From: Fennellomyces sp. T-0311
Lineage: Eukaryota; Mucoromycota; Mucoromycetes; Mucorales; Lichtheimiaceae
Length of the DNA: 64,000 nucleotides
Direction of reading: 5' to 3'
Assembly (NCBI GenBank): GCA_025266875.1
Contig: JALLLT010000023.1
Coordinates: 124,001 to 188,000 of the forward strand
In this document: piece after piece, positions 22,611 to 33,557 of the stretch
Position numbering within the stretch: the stretch's first letter is position 1
Layout: each line of letters begins with the position of its first letter
Notes under the pieces: model-generated
The model's input: the letters and a program-made list of their open reading frames with translations, nothing else
What the model was told of the DNA's origin: nothing
Database searches by the model: none
Made by a program: the position numbers and the translations under genes

Positions 22611-23885
22611 TATTGTCAAAGCAGTTCCTCAAACCTTAAGAGTGAAAAATTGTATGTCTTGCGACTGTAGCTAAGTCTTATATAGTTACTACTTAGCGAA
22701 GCATGATAATATTTCCCTTTTTAGGTATCATGTCTCGAACCTAAAGCATCAAACATAATCTACAGCTAAAATTGATAGTTTAGATATAAAGTAAGACCAC
22801 CTTATGTGTTTTTGTTCTAGACCTCGCTCGTGTTGCCTAGCAAACCAGTCTTCTGTTTCACTATATGTGTGATATACATGATAACTGGCAGGTAATCTAG
22901 GATGGTGAACCGTGGAGCGTACTAGGAAAAAGCCTATGCAGATGTGCAAATCCCGCATCCTACTACCAGGAGTCACTTGGCTCTTCCTGACCTGGTTTGC
23001 ATGAGGCTATCCCGATGCAGGGTTTCCTACAGGTAAAGATTTTCGCAGTGATAAAGGAAGATGGGTCTCGTGGATATTATTTACTCAATCCAAAAACGGG
23101 GGTTTGCGGAAAGCGATACCCGAGGACCACGGAGCGCACTTTATGATTAAGTTGCTGTCAAGGTGCGTACTATATTGAAACGCATGAACATCATGCCACA
23201 CGATGGAAGTTAATTGAATCGGAAGACTTTATATCGAATGTTGTGTAATAATAAAGCAGGTACACTCCGCACTATCCCAATAAGCCCAATGTGGTTACGT
23301 AAAGCCTTATGGCCAGGGAATAAGGGTTTGGGGATCGACCAATGTGAACGATAATTCAACTTTTAGCCGAAACACTATAATCTTGTAGAAAAAAAAATCT
23401 GACACTCGTTATATCTATGGATCAATATGGTGCAGATCAAAGCGGACCTCAAAAAAAGATACGCGAGATAACCCGACTGTATTTATCTGGTGTTGTATTA
23501 TGCGCAACAATGCAAGGGTTACTTTTAAATGCAGAAATCGCACGATGAGTCATAAGGAGTCATCCACTGATTATTCTGATACGATTTTAGGCCTTATTGT
23601 CCCTTAAAGAATCCATTTATGTTAATGGCGTACGTACACACTTACCTTTTCTGATTTATTGCAGAATCACCGCAACTTGTGTTAGCAATGTGGGGTGGGA
23701 AATTTATGGGATTTCATTGATTGGACAGATGGGAACCACATGGAATCTTATATGCCGTTTTTTTTTCTTCATTGGAATGGTTGTGCTTTGTTCTGAAAAC
23801 AGAATCAGAAGTTATTTTTTATCACCGGGTAAAATTTTTCCTTTTCGGAGTCGCTGACTGTGCGTGTGTGCATCCATCGAAAAAC

Positions 23886-23893
23886 TATAAAAG
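23886..23893 (+). promoter_or_regulatory. TATA box of the MFS transporter gene
   Basis: TATAAAAG lies 46 bases upstream of the MFS start codon at 23939. It is a good match to the consensus on the coding strand, and no other coding feature lies between. Confidence 0.6.
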
Positions 23894-23938
23894 GCGGAAG
23901 ATTTAGGCGCCTTTCCTGCAGCTTCAGACTGAAAAAAA

Positions 23939-25956
23939 ATGGAGCATAAAAAAAGCGAAACCGCTTCTAATAACAATAGTTCCCTCAATGAGGAAGCAGT
24001 CTGTAGTTTTGAAACCATTAATGATAATGCTTCAAATGGGGAAGAGCTTGAAAAACAAGCCACTGAAGTTGTAGAAGAAGAGCCCCATTGTGTCTTTTCT
24101 AGACCGCGAAAGTTAATGATAACAGCTATTGCATCTTATGCTGGTTTGGTTTCGCCATTTTCTGGCACAATCTACTTTCCAGCACTCAACCTCATTGCTC
24201 AGGTAACACCTGTTCTCCGATTTCCATAGCGGACCGGATCAAACGATAACAAAAAAAAAAAAAAACTCACATAATTCTAAATTAAAGGAATTTAACATCT
24301 CGGTATCACTCGTCAATTTGACAGTAACCGTATACATGGTCTTCCAAGCGCTGTCGCCGGCGTTCTGGGGTTCATTATCGGATCTCTGGGGCCGCCGTCC
24401 GGTTTACATAGGCACGCTTACTATCTTCGTGGGCGTTTGCATCGGCCTGGCTATGGCGCCAACTTTCCCTGTGTTACTCGGTATGCGCATGCTGCAAGCC
24501 TTTGGTGCAAGTTCAGGCATTGCCCTCGGTGCGTTCCTTGATATAAATAGTTCATTAAAAACTTGAATCTAACAAGCTGTATATAGGTGCTGGCGTAATT
24601 GGCGACTTCACAACACCTGCAGAGTAATAATTAACTTTCTGTAGCGTGAGAGACTTTAATAATGCTAATTTGTAATGAACCGTATAGACGCGGTAGCTAT
24701 TTTGGTTTATTTACGTCCTGCCAAATGGCGGCCACTGCTGTTGGCCCTGTCCTTGGCGGTATTATTTCGCAACAACTTTCCTGGAGGTAACACGCGCTTG
24801 AAACGAACTGTTATAACCTCCGCCTAAACTCTAAATGCTTAATCTCTCCACACACACAAAAAAAAGATGGGTGTTTTGGCTTCTGCTTATTATTGGAGCA
24901 GTGGGTCTTTTGGCTGTAATTTTTCTATTACCTGAAACATTGCGTTCAATTGTTGGTAATGGATCAGGCTATGCCAATCCTACGCCAACGCAATGGCTCA
25001 AAAAGCACTTGTCAAAAGAGCCACCCACAATGTCACCACATGTGGGAAAATCCCGTTTTCGAACAATGCCAAATTTCCTAGAACCGTTTTTGTTTCTGCG
25101 TCATCCCGATGTGATTCTGGTGATGATTATCAATGGCCTCTATTCGGCCATCCTCTATACCTACATGACTACGACTCCAACATACTTTTCCAAGATCTAT
25201 GGGCTGAACGAACTCCAGGTCGGTCTGTGCTATTTGCCTTACGGTTTTGGATGCATGTTCGGGTCCACTTTGGGAGGCCGTATCCTCAACCGTGATTTTA
25301 AAATCATTGCACGGAAACAAGGAATACCTCCGGAAAAGGTCAAATCATCTGGCAAGTTGTCCCTGGATTTCCCAATCTATACTGCCCGTTTACGTACATC
25401 ATGGATCCAGCCCGTCATTGGTCAAGCTATAACAATATCGTACGGTTGGGTTCTCTATTCCGAAGCACACCTTGCGGTTCCTCTGATACTCCAATTCATC
25501 GGTAGGACTATTGTATAGCAGAATCTCAGCTTACAAACTCATTTCCCGTGGGTTTTCTTGTAGCCGGCTTATGTATTACCGCTGTGTTCAGTTTTTGTCA
25601 AACTTTAATGATCGACTTGTTCCCAGGCAGAGGTGCATCCATCACAGCAACAAACAACGTTGTTCGAAGTATGCTTGGGTATGTAGCTAACTAACACTTA
25701 TTATACAAGGCGCAGGAGACTTATGATAAATGATAGTGCTGCTGCTACTTCGGGTATCGAGCCTTGTATCGAACGCATGGGACTAGGATGGACCTTCACT
25801 TTCCTCGGCTTCGTTTTGATGATTACAAACTCATTTTATCCAATCTTAATTAAATACGGCCCTAGATGGTGGAGAAGTCGTGTGGAACGTCACGAACGCG
25901 CTGTAGAGCGTCACAGACAGCGTGATGAAGAACGTGCCGAGCAATCCGCGTCGTAA
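23939..25956 (+). CDS. Major facilitator superfamily transporter (DHA1 drug:H+ antiporter type)
   Basis: Plasma- or vacuolar-membrane transporter, probably exporting small molecules by proton antiport. Seven exons: 23939-24202, 24288-24528, 24587-24623, 24688-24786, 24867-25501, 25564-25678 and 25737-25956. Introns are 58-85 nt. After a polar N-terminal tail of about 60 residues come 12 predicted membrane segments. The MFS signature between TM2 and TM3 is SDLWGRRPVYIG, and the TM4 region reads MRMLQAFGASSGIALGA. The DHA1 motif C region reads GPVLGGIISQQLSWR, spliced to WVFWLLLI. The central loop carries PETLRSIVGNGSG. Exons 6-7 give LMIDLFPGRGASITATNNVV and GWTFTFLGF. The C-terminus is Arg/Glu-rich (RHERAVERHRQRDEERAE). 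The closest known groups are fungal Qdr/Flr1-like transporters. The substrate cannot be told from sequence. Confidence 0.9.
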
Positions 25957-27085
25957 AAGCTATTTTGATGTATTATTATTTTTATATCTTCATATTGTAG
26001 ACATACGCTTTATTTTACGAACTTATCTCTAATTCACTAAATGTTCTGTAATGTTCTTTGTGAATGAATATGTATAGCAATCACGGCGGTATATATAACG
26101 ATGTGAAGTTGATCAGATGATTGTTATGCTAATAGATGGAATTACTTAGCAAGTATAATTCAGTGTACCTATGCACCTCTTTTAAGAAAAGCAAGATAGT
26201 AAAAAGTTTCAAAGGGAGCCAAGTCGATTATCTTCAATTTATTTTGAAGCAAAGAATGAACTGATGGTTAAGTGAGTTCCAATACGTACTATTTCACCAC
26301 AACGGGAAGATGAAGCGGCTCTCCATTTTTCAGTGTGGTTATGCACGTTTCAATGCGCCAAAAGTCATAAGAGTTGATAGAGAAAAAATAGCATAACCAA
26401 TTGAGAACATATGTACATGATACAAGGCCGCAAGGATGCTTGCATTACAGCAGGATTATTCAGAGTCAGACTTCATTTTATTTTTGATGATAAACATATG
26501 AACCACTCTTTCTTTTTTTTATACTTAGGCAAACCTTGCAGTTACTTGCAACGATCGATGCCCAGTTCGAACTTGGTTGTCATACGCTATGCTGCCTCTA
26601 ACTACGATGGCACAATAACAGGCACATATCTGTTGATAAGAAGTACGACACTACCTGTATCTCGTGTTATCGAGGCACAGATAAAAGCAATGCAACTTTT
26701 ATACTAAGGCAACTTCTACATTTATTTTGAAGCTGAGTGGCCACAACCTGTGTAATATTCGAACTGGTGAAAAACGGTTGTGGTGTGAACCAGAGGAACG
26801 TAAGAAACAACGTGCTGATATCAGTTAGCATTGTTTAATACATACCAAAAGGCAACGTGCTTAATATCGTAAAAAGAAGCATGGGAGCATATTCCGAAAG
26901 TAGACATTTGGACGGAAAGGATACTACTTGCCTATTGCAGTTTCACAAGGAAGAGGTAGGCATGGTTGTTGTACTACCGACCTGCTTCTGCGAACAAACC
27001 GAGGCAACGGGAACATAATTTCTAAGAGCGTTAATGCTGAACGTCATGCTTTCCCCTTTCTTACCCCCTTTGATCAAGTGCAGAC
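25957..27085. other. Intergenic flank of the MFS gene and the decayed element
   Basis: An AT-rich stretch of 1.1 kb. An open frame at 26411-26707 has no recognisable features. The part from about 26880 may include the 5' flank or an upstream exon of the decayed nuclease element that follows. Confidence 0.35.
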
Positions 27086-30000
27086 ATGGTTGATCAAGCT
27101 GCGCCGCTTCCGTTGTTTGATGGACTCGTGGGCCCAGTACGAAGAGTAAGCAGAAACAGTGCTGTCAAGAAGTTACTGCGCGATGAATACCAATTCTTAC
27201 GAGTAAGTGATTCAATTAAGTCGATCAAGCCAAACTAACCAGAAGGAAAGCCACAATTGCGCTTCATTGCCGAAGTCAATGCAACACGTCACCAAGACGC
27301 TATGAACTTGATTAATCTTCACGTGGAAGATATCTGGAGGGGCGCTTTGCGGATTTCCTGCCGTTATCCGAGCAGAGGATATGGACACAGGTCTATACGC
27401 TCGTGGGCCTGAGACTGGATGAAGGAATCCCTCGATTCGATAGGCCGGTAATTGGGCTTATGCGTAACATAGATTGTGCCAGTTACTAAATACTACTATA
27501 GGAAGTGGACCTGCTCGCCACCTTCGAAGTTTTCAGGGGGTGCATACGAAATCAAGAGACAGGAGAAGGTAAGATGTGACTTTGGCAGCATTGGTATGAC
27601 GTTGAAGCTCATTGTTACAGCTTTTTACGGGCCGGATACCCTGGACGATGGCAGTTTGACAGCGACAATGGCAGATAATTTCGCAAGACAGGCAACCCAG
27701 AGAAAGCCACTGTTCTATCTGTTAAAAAGACTCGTACTCACGTTTGGATAGACTATCACGAGCACATGCGAAACCTACCCCGCTTCATTGCCATAGTGTG
27801 GGAACAAATTGTCGATGGTCACCATATTGGAGATGCCAATGCCGTCAGGCGCACTGCCAGGTTGATCACCGAAAGCATTATCGATCATCAACCAGCACTC
27901 TCACAAGAATTTCAAGATCTTGACATTAATTATCATTATGAGTGAGTGCGGTATCGCACAATTGGAAAGCTCCAATGACGGGACCAAAAAAAGATAATGT
28001 TTTATTGAAGAAAACTACTCTCTATTTATAATGATGATAAGTCGGGACGGAGAAGGTGAATGCTATTCTATCAGAGCCGAATCCGTGTTATCGCCGTAAT
28101 CCCTAATGATCATGCTGCCTTATCACGAAGGAGCGGATAATCATGCAGAGACTGAGTTAACGTGAATGGTTCTTCTCTAAGTCTGAACCCAGATCATGGT
28201 CTCACTGACGCACAAGCCAGTGAACGGGCCAATAGATAACTGTGCGGCTGTTGATATCGAAATAAAGGAACGGATGTAATTAAGGCTGAGATGGAAAGAT
28301 ATGTAGACAATGGGTGAGTGGTATGTCAGGATACGACAGCGAGCGGTATATAGATATGTAGCTGAAAGGGATTCAAAGTTATTTAGCACATTAATTCAAG
28401 AAATATGCATATTGAATTTGAGAACTGGCTTGGTCAGGAGGTGCCTATCCAACGACTGCGTGCGCGCGATCTGACTACCGACTTATGCATGCGCATTCTG
28501 GGTTTCGGTTCTTCATTGCTCCAGTTTGCAGAACTTCTTGGACTACTCAAGAGATGGTCACTGCTGCCCATCGCAAGCCATCAAGTGGTGAATTTCACAG
28601 TTTGCACACGGACGCTAGCACTGATTATACGTCGCGCCTGGAAACAGGATCATGAAACTCCTCTTCCACAACCGTTGCAGCGGGAAGTAAGCGACAGTTA
28701 TGATGGCTATGGGAAGTGTGTTTATCAACGGCCGTATTAGGATGACTGTGCGTTACCAGTGCAGGGCATATACTACGTGATAAGTGACAACAATATCAAG
28801 CAGGTGATATGGGAAGCAGTCTTTGAAATGGATCATGTCAAGAGTAATCGCTTTCGACTCGGCGATGATTGTGAGTGATCAATATTGCTATACGCGTATC
28901 TATTTTATATCGACAAACGACCAATACCTCGATAGTGAATAACTTGGTCAACGTGAAGCCGTTTGCATTTGACTTTTCAATGACTACCGACGGTGTCCGC
29001 GCACACCTACTGTTTCTTCGGCCAACTTTGGCGGAACCCGGTAAGGATATGCCATCTTTTATATACAGCAACATTAACATCTCTTTAGAGAGGTTTCCTA
29101 CCGTAAGAACAAACCTTCATCGCTTGGGGGACAACATGGACTTGGGCGACTGGACAAAAGGCGTGTATCTGTTGAATAAAGACCCTCGCGGTCTTGATCA
29201 GGAGCGATTGAACCAGTCAGCAATCATTGGTGTAGATCCAGGTAACGCTCTCGTTCGCTTTGGTTACCAGCACAAGTCATTTTGAATCAGATGTAGGTGC
29301 TTCTTCCATGATTACGGCAAGCGGCGCGCAAAAAGAGGGACCAGGTGATCATCGACTGCATGAGATAAGCGTCCCAACCAGGTCGTATCAGTAAGTTGGT
29401 TTTATTAAAATATGTGACCATATTTCTTGGAGACTAACAGCCATGTGTGTAGCGCCCGGACACAAGTGTTCTGGGAATACTAAAAAGAATTAAAAAACCG
29501 GGCAAAATCAGGGATAACTACTGAATATGACAGGATACGAAACCATTCGAGTCACGTGTCCTTTTCGGTGGATTTTCAAGGTTACATCGGGTTAATGCAC
29601 AGATCAGACCAAGGTACGTACCTGATATGGCCATGTTCCGGAACACCGTCTAAAGCAGCTCCATGGAATGAAAAACTTTGCAATGCACTACAAGCATAGG
29701 GAGATCCGCGCTACCCTTGCCGCAGCTAGGCAAAGCACACAAGCGCAGATCACGAATGAACTGCTGGGCATCTCGCCACCCTGTCTCCCAGTAAGCACAC
29801 AACACAGCTTTAATTGATGGTGCGTTTCTAATTCTAATCTTTTAGAACGCAAAAATCCAATTTGTCCACTTTACATCGAAGCGCCCGAGAAAGAGAGCTT
29901 CCCGTCATTGTCGACGAGACACACAGCGAAATGTTGGGTGGAAACGGAACCCAGTACCAACCATCAGTTTCTGGGGCGACGGTCGTATGTTGGATATACC

Positions 30001-30670
30001 TGGTTATGCGCCAATTCGGCACTTCATACATCTGGTACTCATACATTATCTGCGCTATGATTAACTAGTGATTATTGTAGGGTATGAACCAATTTGCATC
30101 ACGGCACATGCTTGCTATTAAACGAACGAAATGTACACCAGTCAAGTACATGCCGCTTGCGACGAGCGACTTTTAGCGGTAAATGGGATATACCAACACT
30201 GCAAGCACAGATACTTGGGTTGCACTGGTGTATGCGATCCCAATTTTATCAACCTTCAATATAGGAATAAGCGACGCCGCACCACAACAGGCAATGGTAC
30301 TCGAGGAAGGAGCGTTCGCTCGTGTGTTGATGAGGATGTCGCCTTCTTGGACAGAAAATCAGAGTGTGACGAGAGGCAAAAAAGAGGTAAATCTCTCGAT
30401 TGTACAAAGCAAACGAGAGTTTTTCATTTCATAAACTATAGTGTCAGAAGTTTGGGCACTGAAGCAGTGCACCAATGTGGATGCGCATATACACGCAGTG
30501 GTAAGCGGAAAGCCCAATGGTGCTTTGAGCTTATGTTCTAATAAGCATTTGCTATCTAGATTGCCAACCACGACACGAACGCGGCAAAAAACATGCGGTG
30601 CATTGGGATCGTGTATATGGAACTGGATGGCCACCCCGACCACCGTCCCCCACCTCTCCGTCTTCCCCCA
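27086..30670 (+). pseudogene. Decayed transposon ORF, Fanzor/TnpB-like RuvC nuclease
   Basis: A long broken coding region. The readable order is: VKKLLRDEYQFLR (27160-27202), an intron to 27250, then RFIAEVNATRHQDAMNLINL. A one-base loss near 27331 shifts into YLEGRFADFLPLSEQRIWTQ. There is an intron near 27450, then ATFEVFRGCIRNQETGEG, and a frame change into FGSIGMTLKLIVTAF. An in-frame TAA lies at about 27676. Next are YHEHMRNLPRFIAIVWEQ and VDGHHIGDANAVRRTARLIT (to 27943). After a 460-base interruption come LPIASHQVVNF (28570), TTDGVRAHLLFLRP (28985) and IIGVDPGNAL (29224), the first RuvC aspartate. Later fragments are FWGDGRMLDIP (29970), a Cys/His block with HCKHRYLGC (30200) and DTNAAKNM (30574), matching the RuvC-III DxNAAxN motif. 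Family recognition is from motifs and recall, without a search. At least two frameshifts and several stops are seen. Confidence 0.55.
27945..28404. other. Non-coding interruption inside the decayed nuclease ORF
   Basis: Coding similarity stops at YHYE (27943) followed by a donor-like GTGAGTG, and resumes at about 28405. The 460 bases between are far longer than the other introns here (50-85 nt). They include the word TTTATTGAAGA...CTCTATTTATA found at other sites in the window. Either an intron enlarged by an insertion or a later transposon insertion would explain it. Confidence 0.35.
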
Positions 30671-30809
30671 CCAAATGTAAATTGCTAGGCTCCGATTTTG
30701 GGTTTGACGGAAGTGTCTGGGCTTGGCCACCCCAGGTATGGAAGTCGAGCCCAGCAGACTTCAAAAAAAAATTGTACACACAGGCGGATTTTCACTTATA
30801 TACTCATAA

Positions 30810-32317
30810 ATGTCATCGCTTACATCGCTCAGTGTCAGTAAGTGACACGCCCTAATTCGCAAGAATGCTTTGACTGAAAGGATCCTTAAAGACAAAGGCA
30901 GCACACGATTCGCACCCAAAGTAAAAGCACGGCCTCGAAGACCAGCACAGCAACAAGATCAACAGCAGGGAGAATCTTCGGCAGATAAATCAGCACAGCC
31001 TGAAGAGCCACAAAGAGCTGAAGAACCAGCGGCAGTAGTACCAGAATCGACGCCAGCTCATTTGCTACAAGTCCCTTCGCATGCTGAATCTGTACCCCAT
31101 GAAGATCTAAGTCCGTTGGAAACACTAGCGGCCGTAGCCAGCAGTGCAAGTCGAGAAGGAGAGCCACCAACACAAGCCGTAGCACCTGCCGAAGCGTCTT
31201 CCGGCAAAAAGCTTGCAGAAAAGGGTGAGAAGAGTAGCACGAAACGAAAAATACGAACATCGAAAAAGAGCAGTGCCAAAGCAATACCGATCAGTACACC
31301 AATCGCCATTGCAACACCTGGTCAATCGTCAACGGAACACACTAGAGAAGCGTCGACTGAAGCAGATAAAGAAAACGCTGATGACGATGGTTCAGTAAAG
31401 CGAAGAGGATTGAAACGGGATAAAGATTATGACCCGGAAGAACTCAAAACGCTTGATGACATTGACTACGACCCTGCTCCAAAAGACTACCTCGATCGCC
31501 CCATGTCTCACTTTATCCGTGATCTGCAAACTGGCGTTGTTTCCAAAACGTTCAAAGAATACGAGATTGACCGCGTAAATAAGAAGAAGCGCATGGAAGA
31601 ACAGAGCAAAATGTCTGAACACGATCGTGAAGCGGCGCAACTGGCAGACCGCTTGGAGGAGCAGGCGCGAAGGATAGAAGAGGAGCGACGGAAGAAAGAG
31701 GCCGAGGAACGGCGGGAACGGGAGTTGGACGAGAATCCTGTGCTGCAAGAAACGTGAGCATTGACGAGTCGTGCTTTTGCGTGGGCTATTCTAATCGTGT
31801 GGATGCATTAGATCCCATGCTCCTCAGGTGCGCCTAATCAACGGTCAAATTGTGCTGGACATCGATTCCTTGACTGTCGAACGGCAAGATGAAACTCAAG
31901 AGCTCGATACAAGCATGATGGAGGTTGTCGAAGAATCAACGATGTCACGCATAGTCAACAGCAGAACGTACAGCAGATATGTGCAGTCGGCTCGGTGGAG
32001 GGCTCCAGAGACAGAAAAGTTCTATGAGGTAGGGATGAGTGGGTGCCACGTTCTCAGCGAGTATCAACGCACTGTTGCAGGCTATTTCAATGTTTGGCAC
32101 CGACTTTGAAATGATCTCACACGTCATGCCTGGTCGAACGCGCAACCAAATCCGGCTAAAGTTCAACAAAGAAGAGCGAACGCATCCAGAGAAAATCAAG
32201 GAGTACCTTATTCGCAAACGGAAGCCAATCAATCTTGAAGAGCTGAAGGATCTCACGGGCAAAGAATTTGATGAAGTACCGGATAGCTTTAGCGAGCCCT
32301 TGACTTTTGCGGATTAA
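30810..32317 (+). CDS. BDP1: BDP1, B'' subunit of RNA polymerase III initiation factor TFIIIB
   Basis: Acts with TBP and BRF1 to place and open RNA polymerase III promoters (tRNA, 5S, U6). Four exons: 30810-30837, 30892-31753, 31812-32028 and 32081-32317. Exon 1 is only 28 nt (MSSLTSLSV); joined at 30892 it gives NKGSTRFAPKVKARP, the conserved BDP1 N-terminal motif. The middle is Ala/Pro/Glu-rich with a basic patch (KRKIRTSKKSS), then LDRPMSHFIRDLQTGVVSKT and a long charged helix (EEQARRIEEERRKKEAEERR). The SANT domain lies across intron 3: RWRAPETEKFYEAISMFGTD, FEMISHVMPGRTRNQIRLKF and NKEERTHPEKI. All the elements that contact DNA and TBP/BRF in BDP1 (N-linker, SANT, long arm) are represented. 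Confidence 0.93.
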
Positions 32318-32451
32318 ACAGAAACTGCTGTATGTAAATTTAGTAGAACGATTGGGTATGATAGATCAAGTCTAAGTATATTACACTGAAAGCGCTCGCT
32401 AATAAGTTACAACAGAAAGCTAATGTGTTTTATCTACGCTCATCGTCATCG

Positions 32452-33557
32452 TCATCCTGCAAAACAGGCACTGTATTACAAACAGATCAGCACCCACGGA
32501 CCCAATGTCATGTGAAACACTTCTTTTTTACCTTGATCATCTGCCCGAACTGAAGGCATACCCAGGCGCTTCTTGACTCGCTCCGAGAAGAGGACGAATT
32601 GCAGAACAATCAGCGCATCAATCGAAAGCTGAATGGCGCCGCAAACAATGAATTGCAGGGGCGAGTGGGTATGGATAAAGTAGAACAGCTTGAAGCTATC
32701 TCCAAAGAACTAGCATCATGAAATGAGTCACTCTTCTGAGACAAAAAGGAGAGAGGGAGAGCATGCTTCACTTACCCAGCTGCCAAGCACAAGCAGACTG
32801 AATCCGTGCGTCGACTTGCGTCTAAAGTTGGAAAGGCATTGGGGAACTGGCAAGGTGCTCTCGATGCCGAGACTGAGGAAACCCAGGATCTCGACAAATG
32901 CAGGGAAGCGTCCGAGAAGCAAGTACAGCACCGCAACGAGGGTGGTGAATCCGAGCAAAAAGTTGATATAGTCCAGGTAATGGCCCCATGCCCAAACAGA
33001 AGACAAGCATCGTCTGGGCGCCGAGCGTTCGTGACCAGCGTAACCGTCGTCTTCGATGAGCTCATCGTCGTCGTCGGTGGAAAAGGAGTCGCGAATGTCG
33101 CTGTACAAAGTCAAGGGGCTCGGGTCATGTCTGTATCGTACGACTATCTCCAGAAGCACCAGTTGCGCCAGAATCATCACAATCGACTGGACCAGCAGGG
33201 TCTCCTCGAAACGCTTACCAAGCCTAATCTCGGAGGATGAATATATTGAAGTCGAATGCTTTTGCATTAAATATGTACCAGAAGAAGACACGCAAGATAC
33301 TGTAAAGAACAACAGAATAAGCCCCACTTGCTTATCCCAATATCATCGTTACGTTACTTTGCAATAAGAAGCACACCGCACGTCATTGAACTAAACCCGG
33401 CGCTGGACTGCTTTCGTCGAATGATAAAATACTACAGAGCAGCGCTTAATACTTGCTGGTTGTCAGACACTCTCCGAGATCCAACCTGGTCAATGTAGCC
33501 CACAATGGGGCCCACCACCATCGCAATCGACAATGCTACAGATGCAAAATCGGGCAT
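32452..33557 (-). CDS. ANY1: PQ-loop membrane protein, ANY1/SLC66A2 (PQLC1)-like
   Basis: Seven-helix PQ-loop family. The yeast relative Any1 sits in Golgi/endosome membranes and counteracts the need for the Neo1/Dop1 flippase. Exons: 33557-33486, 33431-33358, 33299-33279, 33223-32776, 32709-32532, then a last piece from 32456. Exon 1 reads MPDFASVALSIAMVVGPIVG; exon 2 carries the first PQ-loop equivalent (RRKQSSAGFSSMTCGVLLIA). The third exon is a 21-nt microexon completing NILRVFFW. Exon 4 has membrane helices and the second PQ motif (LGIESTLPVPQ, NFRRKSTHGFS), and exon 5 continues GDSFKLFYFIHTHSP. The cytosolic loop is acidic (STDDDDELIEDDG). The 3' end is tentative: by my frame the last intron leads straight to TGA at 32454-32452, while the neighbouring frame would add an acidic tail. 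Confidence 0.85.

Larger units (their letters stand above)
15956..23938. other. Gene-poor, AT-rich island with decayed repeats
   Basis: About 8 kb without a convincing gene; only open frames under about 125 codons occur. From 16 to 17.4 kb there are a few frames (16255-16623 minus, 16998-17363 plus) with no recognisable protein. From 17.4 to 23.6 kb the sequence is AT-rich with no long frames and holds a clear MITE (20270-20495), a second inverted-repeat element (21376-21599), a copy of a dispersed repeat (21835-21985), a pogo/mariner-like terminus (22551-22610) and two copies of a short motif ending CTATTTATA (about 19917, 22130). The last few hundred bases are the promoter of the MFS gene. 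I read this as old transposon debris. Confidence 0.55.
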
